Origin: Parus major
Taxonomy: Eukaryota; Chordata; Aves; Passeriformes; Paridae
Length of the DNA: 64,000 nucleotides
Direction: 5' to 3'
Assembly: GCF_001522545.3 (NCBI RefSeq)
Contig: NC_031769.1
Location: 72,241,756 to 72,305,755, forward strand
Shown: piece after piece, positions 12,802 through 25,489 of the stretch
Layout of the letters: every line of letters begins with the position of its first letter
Position numbering within the stretch: the stretch's first letter is position 1
Translations under genes and position numbers: made by a program
Notes under the pieces: generated by a model
What the model was told of the DNA's origin: nothing
Database searches by the model: none
Seen by the model: the letters and a program-made list of their open reading frames with translations, nothing else

Positions 12802-14815
12802 GTTTTAAATAAAGCACCAGAAATTTGCCTATTTCTTTTAGGTGTTAGCGCTCTTCAGTTAGTTTTGCTGCTGCTTGTTGCCTTGTGAATTAACAGTCTC
12901 TGTCAAGATTGTCAGGGAACAGAGTGAGATATGCTCAGAAGACTCCTAAAAGGAATAATTCATAACTCAGTTAAACCAGTGGACCTCTTGACTTAAGGTT
13001 TTGAATATTTCTCAGTTCAGGAATGAAGACAATTTGAAAATAATTTGAAACCAAATTATTTATGTTAATTTCTCTAATGATGAAGAATACAGAAATATAT
13101 TAAAGATGTAATGCATATGTTTTAAAGCTTCATATTTTAATTTTTTCCTCCCTACTATTTTATTATATTTTATTTTCATTAAATGAATAATAAGAAATAT
13201 CCAGACCTTTATACAGTTAGACATCAAAAATAAAACATTTTCCTAACATTTCATTTGGGAACTAGATTTTATGGTTAAATAAAGTCATTTATATAGAAAA
13301 TATGAAACAGCAACAACAACAAAAAATGTTAAAAAAAAAAGAAACAGGATTGTGACAGACTCAAAACTCATGTAATTTCTATAGACTTGAGTCAATCATT
13401 AAAATAGTCTTAAAGACCAGAAAATATTCTTCCTCATAAAAACACATTTAGAAGCTATAGTTTCGGGATCAGTAGAAATGCAAAATCTCTTAAAAGTTTT
13501 CATCATGTAATCTCAATCTTAAAGCTATACTTCCATACTTCTTTCACAGAGTTTCCTGAATCAGTCCTTAAAATGCAAGTTTAAATAAAAGTGTATTATT
13601 TTGTATTTTCTTAAATGCATTGTAGTTAATATGAAAAAAAATCCACATAAAACCATCCTTGTGCATTTAATATTACAAGCCCTGCATCCAGCCTGCAAAG
13701 CTGCCACTTTTTTATGAGAACGAAATGATTTCTCGTCTTTCTATATGAGTCTATATTTCTATATTCTTTTATTCTTTTTCATATGCATTTGGGTGCACTG
13801 GTAACTTGGGAAAACATGCTGAAAGAAACCAAAATATTTTCAGAATATTTTCTCCCTTTACATTGAGCCTTCCTTAAATTTAAATTTTGCTTTCATTTAC
13901 TCTTCTCTACCCATGTACTATTTCAGGTGAACTCTGGAAATCTTAGGTGAGGTATCTGTTTGAGATAAAGGAAATCTAGAAGAAAGTGCAAAGACTGTTT
14001 TATGAAATGCGGGTTTGGACTCCACAGATGGAGACAAATCTGGCACAGAAGTATCATGAGTTCTCCTGGAAAGAAAAAGGCTGAACTTTTGCTGGGCATT
14101 TTTATTTAGTCCTGCAGCCTCATGGAGACAGGCACACATTCAGACTAATGTTTTCAGTGGTGCAGTGGTTATCCTTTCCCATCTTACACATAAACAGTGT
14201 GTTGTAAGAATGCTGATGTGCCACGGCCTAAGCTTTGAGAAGAGTCAGAAAATGCAGGCAGTGAGTAGTTTCAACTTCCAGGATTCTGCACACTTTCAGA
14301 CTGTCCTGTCTTCTGGCCCTTAATGAAGGGTCTTCCCCACATCTACAGTACAATAAATAAGTACAACTTTGGCTGCTATCCTCCTGCTACAGATTATCCA
14401 TTTTTACATGGGTAAAATTAATCTCATCTTTTCCCTGTGTAGGTAGTTAATTCAATTACTATACTGCCTTCTATAACCCAGAAATCTGGGGTTTCCCCTG
14501 CTTTGTCAGATATTTTCTTCCACTTTTGCATCCCCCATCCCAATAGCTGTCTGTGTCTGGTTGACACATAGTTCCTTTCACAAAGCTGGCAAGAATAGTC
14601 AACAGCCTCTAAAGAACTGTCACGTCTGATATAAATCTCTGAAACACCTTCCATTTATCATAGTCAGTGTAAACTGAACTACAGTAAATTAAGTTTTTTT
14701 CCTTGTGTTTTCAATGATTTCCTGGCCATTTCAGATAATTTTGAACCCAAAAGTCTGACATTGATGTTCAATTGTACAAGGTTTTGACTTTTTTTTGGCC
14801 TTTAATTGCAATTTT
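12802..14815. other. Unique noncoding DNA
   Basis: I see no gene. A slightly less AT-rich stretch at 13920-14350 ends in an AATAAA hexamer (about 14351). The hexamer alone does not show a transcript end, because no open frame or splice pattern accompanies it. Confidence 0.5.
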
Positions 14816-14905
14816 AATATTTATTTAATAAATTTATTATTAAATTTATTTATTAAATTTATTTAACAAATTAATTGTTAAATAAATTTAATAATTAAAT
14901 GTAGG
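14816..14905. repeat. AT-only tract with a strong hairpin
   Basis: This run of almost pure A/T is built from overlapping ttatttaa/aaatttatt-like words. Inside it, 14850-14869 and 14875-14894 are perfect reverse complements (20-base arms) around a 5-base loop. Such a structure can extrude as a cruciform and often marks polymorphic AT-rich palindromes. Confidence 0.9.
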
Positions 14906-17900
14906 CAATAAATTCACACATTAGAATACAAAATGACTACTTATTTGTTAGGAAGGAATTTTCCCCCTATTGTACATGCCTTTTAATGCCTATGTAATTT
15001 GCTAGGTTGGTAAGCATTTCAAGGTGGCTACTTTACATGGAAGGTCTGGAATATGGAGGTCTTGGACTCCAGTTCTGTTGCAATTTACTGCAGTTTAAAC
15101 ATACAAATGGCCAAAATGAATGCAATAAATGTTCCTGTACTTAGGATAAATGCCTAAGGAATAGAAGAATTGTAATTGCCTACGGAGTAGAAGAAATTCT
15201 TTTCCTATCCAAAATATTTCCAGTCACATTATAATAGCCATGAATTTAATGACCCTTTGTGGATGTCTCACAAAAAGTTGTCCAGTCTCCCCTAGAGCCC
15301 AGCATATGTTAAAATTTTAACATCTACAAATTTCAATATCAACAAATATCTGAGGCCTAGTATTCAGTCCTTAAAAAATATCTCAATTTATTTGTTTTGG
15401 ATAGAACTCCTTTCCAGCATTTTTCATGACCTCCAATATATAAATAAAAAAATTTAAAAAGCTTGTTAAAGGGTATATGGACTTGTCCATGTCACTCATT
15501 GTTTGAGACTTCTATCATAGGTCCATCAGGTATTTTTGTTTTCAGGAATGTAGACCTCCCTCCCTCTTCCCTCAGGTAAAGACTAATTCCTCATGTTAAA
15601 ATAATTATAAACATAATAGTCCTTATTGTCTGCACCCAAACCTTTTACAGTTTTACTATGTGCTTGTGAGAGAAGGGGAGGGGAAACAAGAGAGTAAAAA
15701 ACCCCATACTGCATTCCGTAATAAATATATTAGTAGAAAATATACATAGGAACATGATCTCTGTTTCAGTTTATTTTCTTTTCTTGTTTTTTTGCTATTT
15801 TTTTTTTTTGACTCAACAGTATCAGATTTTCTTATAGTGTGAATTAGTGAATTAGTGTGACTCAAAGTTTTATGTCTTAATGGAAAAGATCATGCAAATT
15901 TTGTATGTAAGTTGGGATTTGTTTTTTCCTCATGTGCATCATGTTATGTGCACTTGTACTGACTTTCATTGGCCATTTTATTGCCCTGTCACTCAGACTC
16001 AAAAGAAGTTCTGCAGTTTCTACTAGTGACCTTCACCTCTATTACCAAAAATACTTTGCTGTAGAAGCAAACTTTCTAAGTCCACATGTGAGCTTCAATT
16101 CTCACACTTTGGTTGCTCAGTTTTATTGTATGATTCTGTGACCAATTTCACTGAAACTCTTTAAGAACTTCAACTTTACAAAATCAGTTGATCTTTGCTT
16201 TCTCAAAACCCCATTTTTTTTTTTTAAGCTTTATAAAGAAAGAAGTTGGTTTTATGTGAGCTAATCACATCCCACTGAGTGCCATTAATTGTGTCATTAA
16301 CTATAGTTTTACTAATTTTCCAAGTATAAATGTTGCCATGCTTTCCCTGAATTTTTTCTAAAATCAGTGACACCACATTTGTTACTTTCCACTTGCATTA
16401 AGGAACTTTTAACAAAGTGATGACACAGCTGCTGTGACTCAGTTTGGAAGCCTTGAATAAATACAGTTTGATTCTGATTTGTCCTAGCCTCCACTGTTTG
16501 AACTACCATCTCTTCCATAACTTCTATTTCAGTCAGTTCCCTTGAGAAGCTGCCCACCAGGAAAAATTCAACCATGAGAATCTTCTCAGTTTCTTTGTGA
16601 ATGCTAATGAAAAGGGTTCATTTTTCTTCTGCGTTTTATCTTCTCTGAATGCTTTGGATTTGTTTCATAGCTTAATAGTCAGTAAGTCCTGCAGACTACT
16701 GCAAGGCTTCCTTTACTGATTTGTTTAACAAAGATTTATTAACAGGGTTTTTTTCTCATCAGTTAGCTGTTCTGCCAACTCTTTTTTGCCTTCTTATAAT
16801 GCATTGTTTTTACATTTAATCTGGCAGTGTTTCTTGGCATTTATTTCATGTTTCATTTTTATTTGGACTTGAGCTCAGCTTTCTGAAGGGACAGTTTTTA
16901 TATGTAATAACACCCCTTTTCCTTCTATATACTCTCTCTTGTCTGAAAATTTTCTGTACAGGCAGTGTTGTTTGCCTTGTATTTCAAATATGGCATTCTA
17001 CAGCAGGCTCCATGCCAAAGAGTTGAATTTTCCCATTTTCTTCTTAACAAGCTGTCTTATTGTTATATCACCTCCATTGTAGCCTAGCAAATATCCAGGC
17101 AGCATCAGCATCCTAGGTGTATAATCAGTAGTAAAGATCAAACACTACATTTTTTTTTCTATTTAAGCTCTGTAATTTCATTATGTACAACATTTGATAC
17201 TAGTTTAGATATGTAGTTAATTAGTGTGAATTGATTTTAAGATCCCTTGACATCTAATAAATATTATTCCATCACAGCTATGGCCAAATCTGTCATCCTG
17301 ATGTTCCATTATGACATCAACTGTCAGTATTCCTCCAAGTTTTTGACTCTGCCAATTTCTGCACATGGGAGCAAACATCCAGAATTTCCTTACCTAATTA
17401 TTTAAAAACCTGGCATTCATGAAGAAGCATGCAAAATGTAGTGCTTCTTCTTCTTTTGCAAAATAGTTGAAAAAATTAACAGAGCTGTCTTTTTTTTATC
17501 TATTTATCTATTTATCTATTTAATTATTTTCATTCCCTTACATGTATGTCTTTTAAGCATACCAAATTTCCATGTCTTCCCCAATAATAAAAGCACCATC
17601 CTAAGGTATTTATCTCTACTTGCTGTTTCCCAATCTTCATGTAATATACATGGAAGATAGGAAGAAAGTCTTTGTAAAACCTTTTTTTCACATGTATGCA
17701 AATAAACCAAAATAGAAAAGATCACAGAAAGTCTTCAGTGTTTAAGAAAATAAGGAAATTCACAAACATCTCTGAAGATTCTGTTTCAATTTTCAAGTAT
17801 TTCCAAAACTATTAGAAGTATCTGAGCGTGCGTGTGTGTTTATCAGTAATTCGATAGCTTTACAATCATTACCCTTTTTTTAAATCATCACACATAGATT

Positions 17901-19440
17901 ATTTAGAAGCAATAGACCAAAAGAAGAAAATTAATTTTCCAGTATTGTTGTCTATCTCTTCAAAGAGGAATGTAGGCCTTTGAGGTAAGTCTTGCAGTTA
18001 CTAATATTTCTGCTTTCTTCTATTCTACTTGTGAATACTGAAGCCAGTTTTACTGAAAATTTAAGAATTGATTTCTCTAGGTCTTTTCCAAAATGGAAAA
18101 AAAATTGCAAATATTTTAAGTGGGAAAAGACCTACTTTACTTAAATAAAACAATAAAAGAAAACATTATAAAACCTCTTCCAAAATCATATCAATTTTTT
18201 GGTCCTAAATGACAAGCAAGTGACTAGACTAACGACCTTGAACCACTGTTTTAATTTATAATACTATAGAAGTGTAGGTCACACTGGAACATTGCCAGTC
18301 ATCTGTCTCTTATTTTCTAATTCACTTCTATAAAGCTAATATGTGACAACCCACAGATGCTAAAGCAATTTTTACAAATGTTCATGCAATTATAGTGGAA
18401 ATTTCATATAGGCTGTAAAATTATATATTCAATAAGGTTGTTTTTTAATAAAATGTCTATCTTTATTAAGTATGCATTAAAATTAATAAAGGTTAAAGAT
18501 GATGTTCACTACAAAATTAGGCTGATTTAAGTGTGTCTGACAAGGCTCTAGATAAGTTATCAACTACTCAGCATGGTATTGCATACATATATTAAACAAA
18601 TATATACATACTAAAAAGCATTAGGAAAGCAACTGCATTTAATGAAAGAAACAGTTATTATTTCACATAATTTCATATCCTTCAACTGGTATCCCTAAGA
18701 AGTGGAAACAAAACCATGTTAACCTATGTTAAGTGTAGCTATGACACTGTTACATATCCTGCTATAACACATGAGTGTTTAAATATTCTTACTATCTTCA
18801 CAAAGGCAATTATTCTACAGCATAATAGGCCAAAATGAACTTGTAAAATATTACTGCAGTAGTTTTAATGGTACAACTGTCAGTACTATGCTGCTAATTA
18901 TGTCCGGATAGTAATGATTATTTTACCTGAGCAATGTGGGTGTTTCTAGTATGCTTATGCATTAAGCTGTTAGTTATGAAAATCAAGATGTATAATACTA
19001 TCATGAAGAATTAACCCACACTTTAACTATACTCTAGAATTTCCTTGGCTTTTGAAACATATTGTACAGCAATGGTAGTTCCCCTTCTATTGGGTCACAT
19101 CACTGCTTTAGGATACACCAAGAAAAGGGAGTTAATGCAAAGGAATGCTAATGTTTGCAAGAGAGTGACTTTGCTAATACACCAATATTGATTATGAGCC
19201 TTTACTCATGGGGCACTTATGAATCATTTAGTAAATGGTTTCAAATTTTTGAACTTAGACACAATTGTACTATTAACAGAATATTTTTATGTTGCCTTGT
19301 CCACCCTGTTTTTGAAATGCTCACTAAATATTTTGTATTTGCTTGTAAAGAAAGATAGATTATCAGATTTCAGTTCTCTTATGCCTGTAGCTGAGAAGAT
19401 CAATATGAAAAGATGAATTTTCTTCCATTTTTATACTGCT
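14906..19440. other. Unique AT-rich noncoding DNA
   Basis: No identifiable gene or mobile element is present. The plus strand is noticeably T-rich through about 15900-17500. A poly-T run lies at about 16212-16224, and a minus-strand ATG-initiated 87-codon open frame (16312-16575) lies to its right, a weak hint of an old retrocopy (see findings). A TATC/TATT tandem repeat is listed separately. Confidence 0.5.
17498..17522. repeat. TATCTATT tandem repeat
   Basis: About three copies of an 8-base unit made of tatc and tatt follow a T8 run. It is a simple-sequence repeat and probably polymorphic. Confidence 0.85.
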
Positions 19441-19740
19441 TGTAATGGTTTAACCTCAGCCAGCAAGCATCACAGAGGTTCTCTCATTTCCTCCACACTG
19501 GTGGAGGAAATCACAAGAGTAAAAAAGGAGAAAGCTTTTGGGTTGACATAAAGACAGTTAAATAAGTAAAGAAAACTAAAGCAAGGAATACATTCACCAT
19601 TTCCTGGTGGTGAATGTACTGGCAGGTGTTCAGCCATCTCCAGGAAATCAGAGTTCATGTAGCTTGGGAAGACAAACATCATCACTCTGAATGTCCCCCA
19701 AGGTTTCCTTCTTCTTCCTTAGCTTTTTATTGCAGGGTAC
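19441..19740 (-). mobile_element. Truncated solo LTR of an avian endogenous retrovirus
   Basis: The plus strand opens at 19441 with tgtaatggtttaacctcagc, close to the terminus of a widespread avian LTR family (usual form TGT..TGGTTTAAC..CAGC). Further family landmarks follow in order: a gagataaagacagtttaat-like block (near 19540-19565), a gcaggtgttcagccatctcc block (about 19621-19640) and a cttgggaagacaaac block (about 19663-19677). In this family transcription runs on the other strand, so the element is minus-strand. Similarity fades near 19740, so most of the U3 end is missing. No internal retroviral genes are present. It is a decayed relic. Confidence 0.8.
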
Positions 19741-22339
19741 CAAGAAACTGCTTTATACCATATCTGAGATTTTACATATTTGAGAAATAGGTAAGTACAT
19801 TTTTTGTTTTTAAGTACATTTTATTATCGTTAAATTTACTTTCTTTGTAGGCAGTTAGTTAGTATTTGAAGTGAGACACCTGATGTTAGATATCTAATTA
19901 TGAAATATTATATGAATGGTCTATGATTCATTATAATATCTTAAATTAATTTTATGACCATTGCTGACATAGGATTGAACTATGCAAACGCATGGAGATA
20001 TTGTTAGACATACTTACATGATGAGTTCCACTTCCCAAGTTGTATAGATCTTTGATCATCAATTTAATAAATAAAAGGACTTGAAGAAGCATGTCTGTGG
20101 GTAAGCCTGACAGAAAATCTTGGGTTAAAAAATAAAGGCTATTAGTATATTGCATTAAAATATTAAGCTTTATTTAGCCTAAAATAGATAGGGCATAATT
20201 AATATTTATTGAAATTATTCTACAGGTAAAGAAATTTTCCAACCTTAATAGGCTCATGTAACACAAAATCTTGTTATGAACTTCAAAATAAAAAGGTTTC
20301 TCCCCAGCATCCTTGAACGTGGCAAATATTACGTAGGGATTTAAATTCTCCTCCCCGCAGGCAGTTTGTCCAAGACCTTCTGTAATATTCTTTAGAGGAT
20401 TATAAAAACTTGCCCAAACACAGCACAAGAGTGCTTGCCCAATCATACGCTTGGATGAAAAACTTCATTCTGTTCTTAATGTGACACTGTTAGAATATTA
20501 ATGTAGCTTCACCTTTTGATTTGAATTAGGTAATCAGAGGAAGAGTTTTTATTCAGCTTTTCTACGCCCAGATCAGGCAAGTCTACATGATATTCAGTTT
20601 ATTTAGGGGTTATTAGTTAATCTGCCACTGGTGTTTATGAACAGGAAATCATCTGTTGTTCTAATAACTCCATCAATGAATCATTATTATCAGGTGAGGC
20701 TTAAATTGCATAGGAACCTTTTTACAGTTCCCTTGTTTTTATGAGTATTTCACCTCTATTTTTTTTATTTTTTTGCATAAAATAATGCACTGACTTCCAA
20801 ATTAGAACTTGTACAAAAAATTTACTCAAGAATTTCCCTTACCCAAGGATAATCTTTTACTATTCTTTTCTCAATTACGTGAGAAGATAAATCTGTAAAA
20901 ATTCTCATTGTCACTACCGATCAATAGAGTTTTGCAAGAAATGTTTTTTTTTTCTGTCATTTCATAGGTCTTAAGTTGTCTAATGGTTTGTATACTTCCA
21001 CAGAACTATTGTTAGGATGCACTGAGAGATTTTTTTAAAGCCAACAGTGCAACAGATCAGCATGACTGAGTGGTTTTATTTATGGTATTCATTGGTTCAG
21101 CATGAAACACAGCACATATTTAAATTGTATTCATTAAAGAGTTTGCACATAAAATATTTAAAGTGAGAATAGAAGGCCCTCAACAGAAGTTAAATGGCCC
21201 TAGGGGAGAAGAACTATTGCTTGAAATTATGCAACCTATCAATCTTAAAAATAACCACTCTCTAGAAGGAGACAGTGTGTCTATCAAACACATTTCTATA
21301 AGGTGTATTAAAAAGCAAAACAGTTCCACTCCTACATGTATTATTTATTGGACACTGATAGCTTGTTTGGAAAAAAAAAATAACATAAAAAGCACATTTG
21401 TATTTCTTTCCTTTCTTGCCCTACTTTCACACGTGGCATTTTTTACTTTTAGAACATATTTTCCTCCCTGTTTCACCTCTTTAGAATCCTAGTAGATGTT
21501 TTTCATTCTTATAATTTGTAATGAATACTGCTATATTAGATATTTCTGTAGATTATCCCTGAAAGACAATGTCTTTCCAATGTCCTGGGGGAAACTTTAT
21601 GTGATCAGTTATTTTGCAACTAAAATTGTCCTAATGCATTCCTCTGACTTCTTATCTGTCATTACCCCCCCAGGCTCACAAAGCTTTGCAGCCAGGCAAT
21701 CCTTTGTATTACTTTAATCTTCTTTTCTATCTCGCATTTCACCTCCATTTGTTAGATCTTGTATTTTTCCCTTCCATATCCCCATAAGCTGCTTGTTTGT
21801 CCACTCCAGAATCAAAAGCTCCATCCAAGCACTTTTGAGCTTTTTTGTCATGATTGTTTTAGTCTCCTCCTAGCTCAACTCACTTTTTTCAGTCTGTTAA
21901 AAATGCCACTGGCAAAGTTACTCTGACTACTCTTTTGATCTGATCTGGCTTTTTCTCAAACTCTCTATGTTACTGTGGCAGTGTTTCCACACAGACTATG
22001 CCATGCTCAGACTCTCAAATCCGTCATTTCAGACTCTTTGATTTGTAGTTTTCAGTCTTTGAGCAATTTATAGTTTTGGCCTATTTCTTCAGCATAACTT
22101 ATCTTCTCTTTTACTTCTTCTATAAGTACCACCTGCATGTCTTTACTTTTAGATTTATCCTTTTACCTTCTCCTTTGCTGCTCATTATGCCTTTAGTTGG
22201 TCTGCTAAGATTTCAGACTTTTCTTTTAAATGTAAATTTCTCCTTCAAATAAAATGTATTCTCATGAAAATCTTCTTTAAGAGAAATTCTGGATGTTACT
22301 AACTAATAAAATATAACAAAGGATGACCAACCTGACATC
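19741..22339. other. Unique noncoding DNA, pyrimidine-rich in its last part
   Basis: No gene is recognisable. About 21640-22270 is rich in T and C on the plus strand, a visible strand bias that runs up to the next CR1 fragment. 20515-20720 is complex sequence without repeats (see findings). The open frame at 21163-21492 (109 codons) has no recognisable motif. Confidence 0.5.
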
Positions 22340-22915
22340 TGTCTAAGATAAGGTAGCTAGAGGGTGGATGTTGTTTATCTTGACCTCAGTAAGGCTGGTG
22401 ACACTGTCTTCCATAACTTCCTGGTACACATATAATGAAATTAGTTCTAGATAAATGGAAAGGGAGGTTGATTGAAAACTGGCTCAACTGCTGGGCTCAG
22501 AGGGCTCTTGTCAGTGACAAAATGTCTCTCTGGAGACTTGTCTCTGGTGGAGTGCTTCAGAGGCCAAGACTGAAGCCCATACTCTTTAACATCTTACTAA
22601 TGACCTGAACAATGGGACAGAGAAAACTTCATCAAGAGTGCAGATCACACAAAACTTGGAGGAATGGATGATAGACCAGATAGATGTACTACCATTCAGA
22701 GGGATCCAGACAAGTTGGAGGAATGGACTGAAGAGAACTCATTCATTTGTTTAACAAAGGGGAATGCCAAGTCCTGCATCTGAAAAGGAGTAACCCAGGC
22801 ATTGGTATATCCTGGGGGATGACCAGCTGGAAAGCAGCTTGCCAGATAAGCATCTGAGGGTCCTGATACTATTGCAAAGAAGGCCAGTGATTACCTTATG
22901 CAGATGTGGTTGATC
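22340..22915 (+). mobile_element. CR1 LINE fragment, forward, RT to 3' part of ORF2
   Basis: The forward strand near 22362-22410 encodes a V-D-V-V-Y-L-D-L-S-K-A-G-D-T-V remnant of CR1 RT motif A, with the usual Phe replaced by Gly. Landmarks follow in CR1 order: a gaaaactggctcaa block (the WVKNWL region), a later RT stretch with gcagatcacacaaaacttgg, then ccaagtcctgcatctg and tggaaagcagcttgcc blocks near 22770-22840. Many indels break the frame. It ends where minus-strand LTR similarity begins, so the LTR piece replaced or interrupted its 3' end. Confidence 0.8.
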
Positions 22916-23372
22916 TTTTCTGCCTGCCAGGTAGCTACCAAGATGCTCTATTACTCTCTTTACTCAGCTGGAGTGGGAGAGGAAATACGGGGGAAACAAT
23001 AAAACACATGGATTGAGATAATGACAGAGAAATAATCAGTAATTTTTGTTACATGCAAAACACACTCAAATTGGGGAAATAACTGAAATAAAAATACGAC
23101 ACCATCCCACCACTCTTCCCTTCTCTTCAGGCTCAACTTTACTCCTAATTCTTCTACGACCTTCCCCTCAGTGATGCAGGAGGATGACAAACAGGGACTG
23201 CTGCCTCTTTCTCTTTCCTGCTTTAGTGTGGGTCTGTCCTATAGGAAACAGTCCTTAGGAAGCATCTCCATTGTCACTCGTTCCCATCAGCTGTAGTTCC
23301 TCAAGAACTGCTGAAGCATGCATCCTTTGCATAGGTTGCAGACCTGCAGGGATTGACAGCTCCAGCATGAGC
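22916..23372 (-). mobile_element. Partial ERV LTR with internal minisatellite
   Basis: On the plus strand the sequence begins with a ctgccaggtagctacc block and continues through gctctattactctc and agctggagtgggagagg blocks. These match, in reverse complement, the 3' end of the LTR found at 60356-61768 in the other orientation. From about 23210 it shows repeated units of the form tgcttcagtgtgg...cagttcctcaagaactgctgaagc, the minisatellite typical of this avian LTR family. The promoter-proximal end is missing. It sits between two CR1 pieces of opposite orientation. Confidence 0.8.
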
Positions 23373-23725
23373 AGATTACAGAGGGCCATGATTTTTCAAA
23401 TGCTAAATATTTCCAGTGATAGAGACTTCAGAACCTCTCTGGACAACCTATTCTACTGTTTGATCAATTATATTTTTTTCTTTTATCAAAATAGAATGCC
23501 TTATCTTTCATTTTGGTCCCATTGCCACTTTTCCCAACATGTAGCACCACTGAGAAGATTTTGATTCCACCTTCTTAATCCTTTCTCATCAGGTATACAA
23601 ACACAAGAAGATTCTGTTTGAGCCTTCTCTTATGTAGGCTGAATAGTCCCATCTCACTCAGTCCTTCCTCACATGATTCTCCTTCTGCTGCTGCTTTTCC
23701 AACTTCAACCATTCTGTGCATTTTG
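23373..23725 (-). mobile_element. CR1 LINE 3'-end fragment, reverse
   Basis: The plus strand carries CR1 3' landmarks in antisense order: a gagacttcagaacctctctgg block (about 23423), a cccattgccacttttcc block and caccactgagaag (about 23518-23555), then gagccttctcttatgtaggctg (about 23620-23641) and a cagtccttcctcacatgatt block. These correspond to the end of ORF2 and the 3' UTR of CR1. The element is about 350 bp, 5'-truncated as CR1 copies usually are, and highly diverged. Confidence 0.75.
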
Positions 23726-25453
23726 GTGTGAAATTTACTCCCATATTTGCTCCCACACCTTCTCCATTCTGCTTTTTATTTAGTGTTCTATTCTTTCTCT
23801 CCCCCGTCAAACAATTTAGAGTTTAAATGTTATTTTGTAAGTAGGAAGAATAGGAACTAGGTTTCTAGGTAGCTGATTTGGAAATAATTGTTTCAAAGCT
23901 TTAAAATCTAAACTCTCACTGTCTTGTGATTGCTATATCAGTTAATAATAACAGTAATTCTTCCTGGCAAGAGCAAACAAGCTATGATGTTGGCTTCTGT
24001 TTCTTCCCTGGGCTTTTCTGGCACAATAGTAGTTTCTAACATTCAAGCAATCAGGCATTAGTAAAACTGTGGGGCATTTGTTAAACTTTAGGCTCCTCGC
24101 CATTATATTTGCAAATTTGTAAATCTTTCCTAATTCTGCCAATAAGAGCTGATAAGTTGTTGCAGTTTTAAATGAACAGGCCTCAGGTCTGTGATTCTGC
24201 TTTTAACTTAAGCAACAACTGAATAATTTAGGGCTAGCCTGAGCTGCCTGGTGCTATGACCAGAAAATAACACTTGGAAAAGTCATTTTCATAGACCTGC
24301 TAGATTCAATAGCGGAACCTCTTCCATGAATGTTAAAGATAGAGGAAAATAATTATAATTTTGACATAGGCTGCAAAAATAATTGGATTTAGGGAACTCC
24401 CTTACAGTTCTTCATCCAGTCTTGCCATGGTAAGAACAAAACAAGAAAGTAAAAGAACAGTTCTCTCTTACCTCCTGGACTTTTAGGCCAACTGCAATTT
24501 GTAGTTCTGACTGCAGCAGAAGAGTTCCTGAGATACTCACTCCAGCATACCCAAGAACTACTGGTGATTCAAACTTTTCATACTAGGAAATTAAGCACTA
24601 AAATTGAATGACGCAATATATTTAAAATTTTAGTAGAATTCTACAGTACCATAACAGTAAGGAGAAGGTGTTTATCAGATAGTGCTGTAACAAAGCAGGA
24701 GATAATAATAAATTTCATATATAGGCAGACAGGAAAAATATATGCAGGTTTACTGCTCACTTGTTAATATCTTAATTCCAACTTGGACTTGGTCCTATTT
24801 GGCCTCTTTCCCTTATCCAGATGATTATTTCTCTGCCAGAAATGAAGCCACAGAGACAGATCTTCCTTGTAAGCTAATATTACAACTATTTCACATTTAA
24901 TTATCCACTTTTTTTTTCTCTCTATAACACCCAATTTTGTGTATTTCTCAAGAAGCATGAGACTGCCCATGCTACAATAGGTGTGGTGATTTTTTTTCTC
25001 AATGAGCTATATAATTTGCAAGTGAAAATTTTAATCAGGATTCCTAACGTGCTTTTCACTCCTTATTTCATCAGAGTACAGTTGTAAATATGAAGAAGTA
25101 TTTTAATTATGTAAAAAATTTTATGTGCATATCTCAATAGTATGCTTAAGTCTCTTAAATGTAAAACATGTCACTTCATTTTTATGTATATCTGTCTTAA
25201 AAGAATGTGTGTAATTTTTCCCCCTGTGCAAATAAAGACCAAAACATAATGGCCATAGTACCTCAAAATCAGTGGGCCTTATGAAGCATAAAACAGCTAA
25301 GTTTATATTAAAGTGTGGAAGGATCTTTGTCTTATGACATTCATGTAGAATTATAAAGGTTACTTCAACTTCTAGGCCTCTAGCTGCAAATCCTAACTTT
25401 TCATTTTCTGATTTGTTATGAAAAACTAGAGATAATTATAGGATGTGTTGTAT

Positions 25454-25456
<3 letters not shown>
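23726..25456. other. Unique noncoding DNA
   Basis: No gene or mobile element is visible. A complex stretch at 24150-24260 is repeat-free and less AT-rich. Otherwise it is ordinary AT-rich sequence. Confidence 0.5.

Positions 25457-25486
<30 letters not shown>
25457..25486. repeat. (CA)n microsatellite
   Basis: About fifteen uninterrupted CA dinucleotides are followed by an A/C-rich tail. It is probably length-polymorphic. Confidence 0.95.

Positions 25487-25489
<3 letters not shown>

Noticed and set aside
14100..14370. Possible tRNA-derived SINE or 3' UTR (gtggtgcagtggttatcc word, then AATAAA)
   Set aside because: No full A/B box structure and no continuing SINE consensus; a lone hexamer is expected by chance in AT-rich DNA.
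25457..25486. (CA)n tract as a functional Z-DNA element
   Set aside because: An ordinary dinucleotide microsatellite explains it; nothing nearby suggests a promoter.
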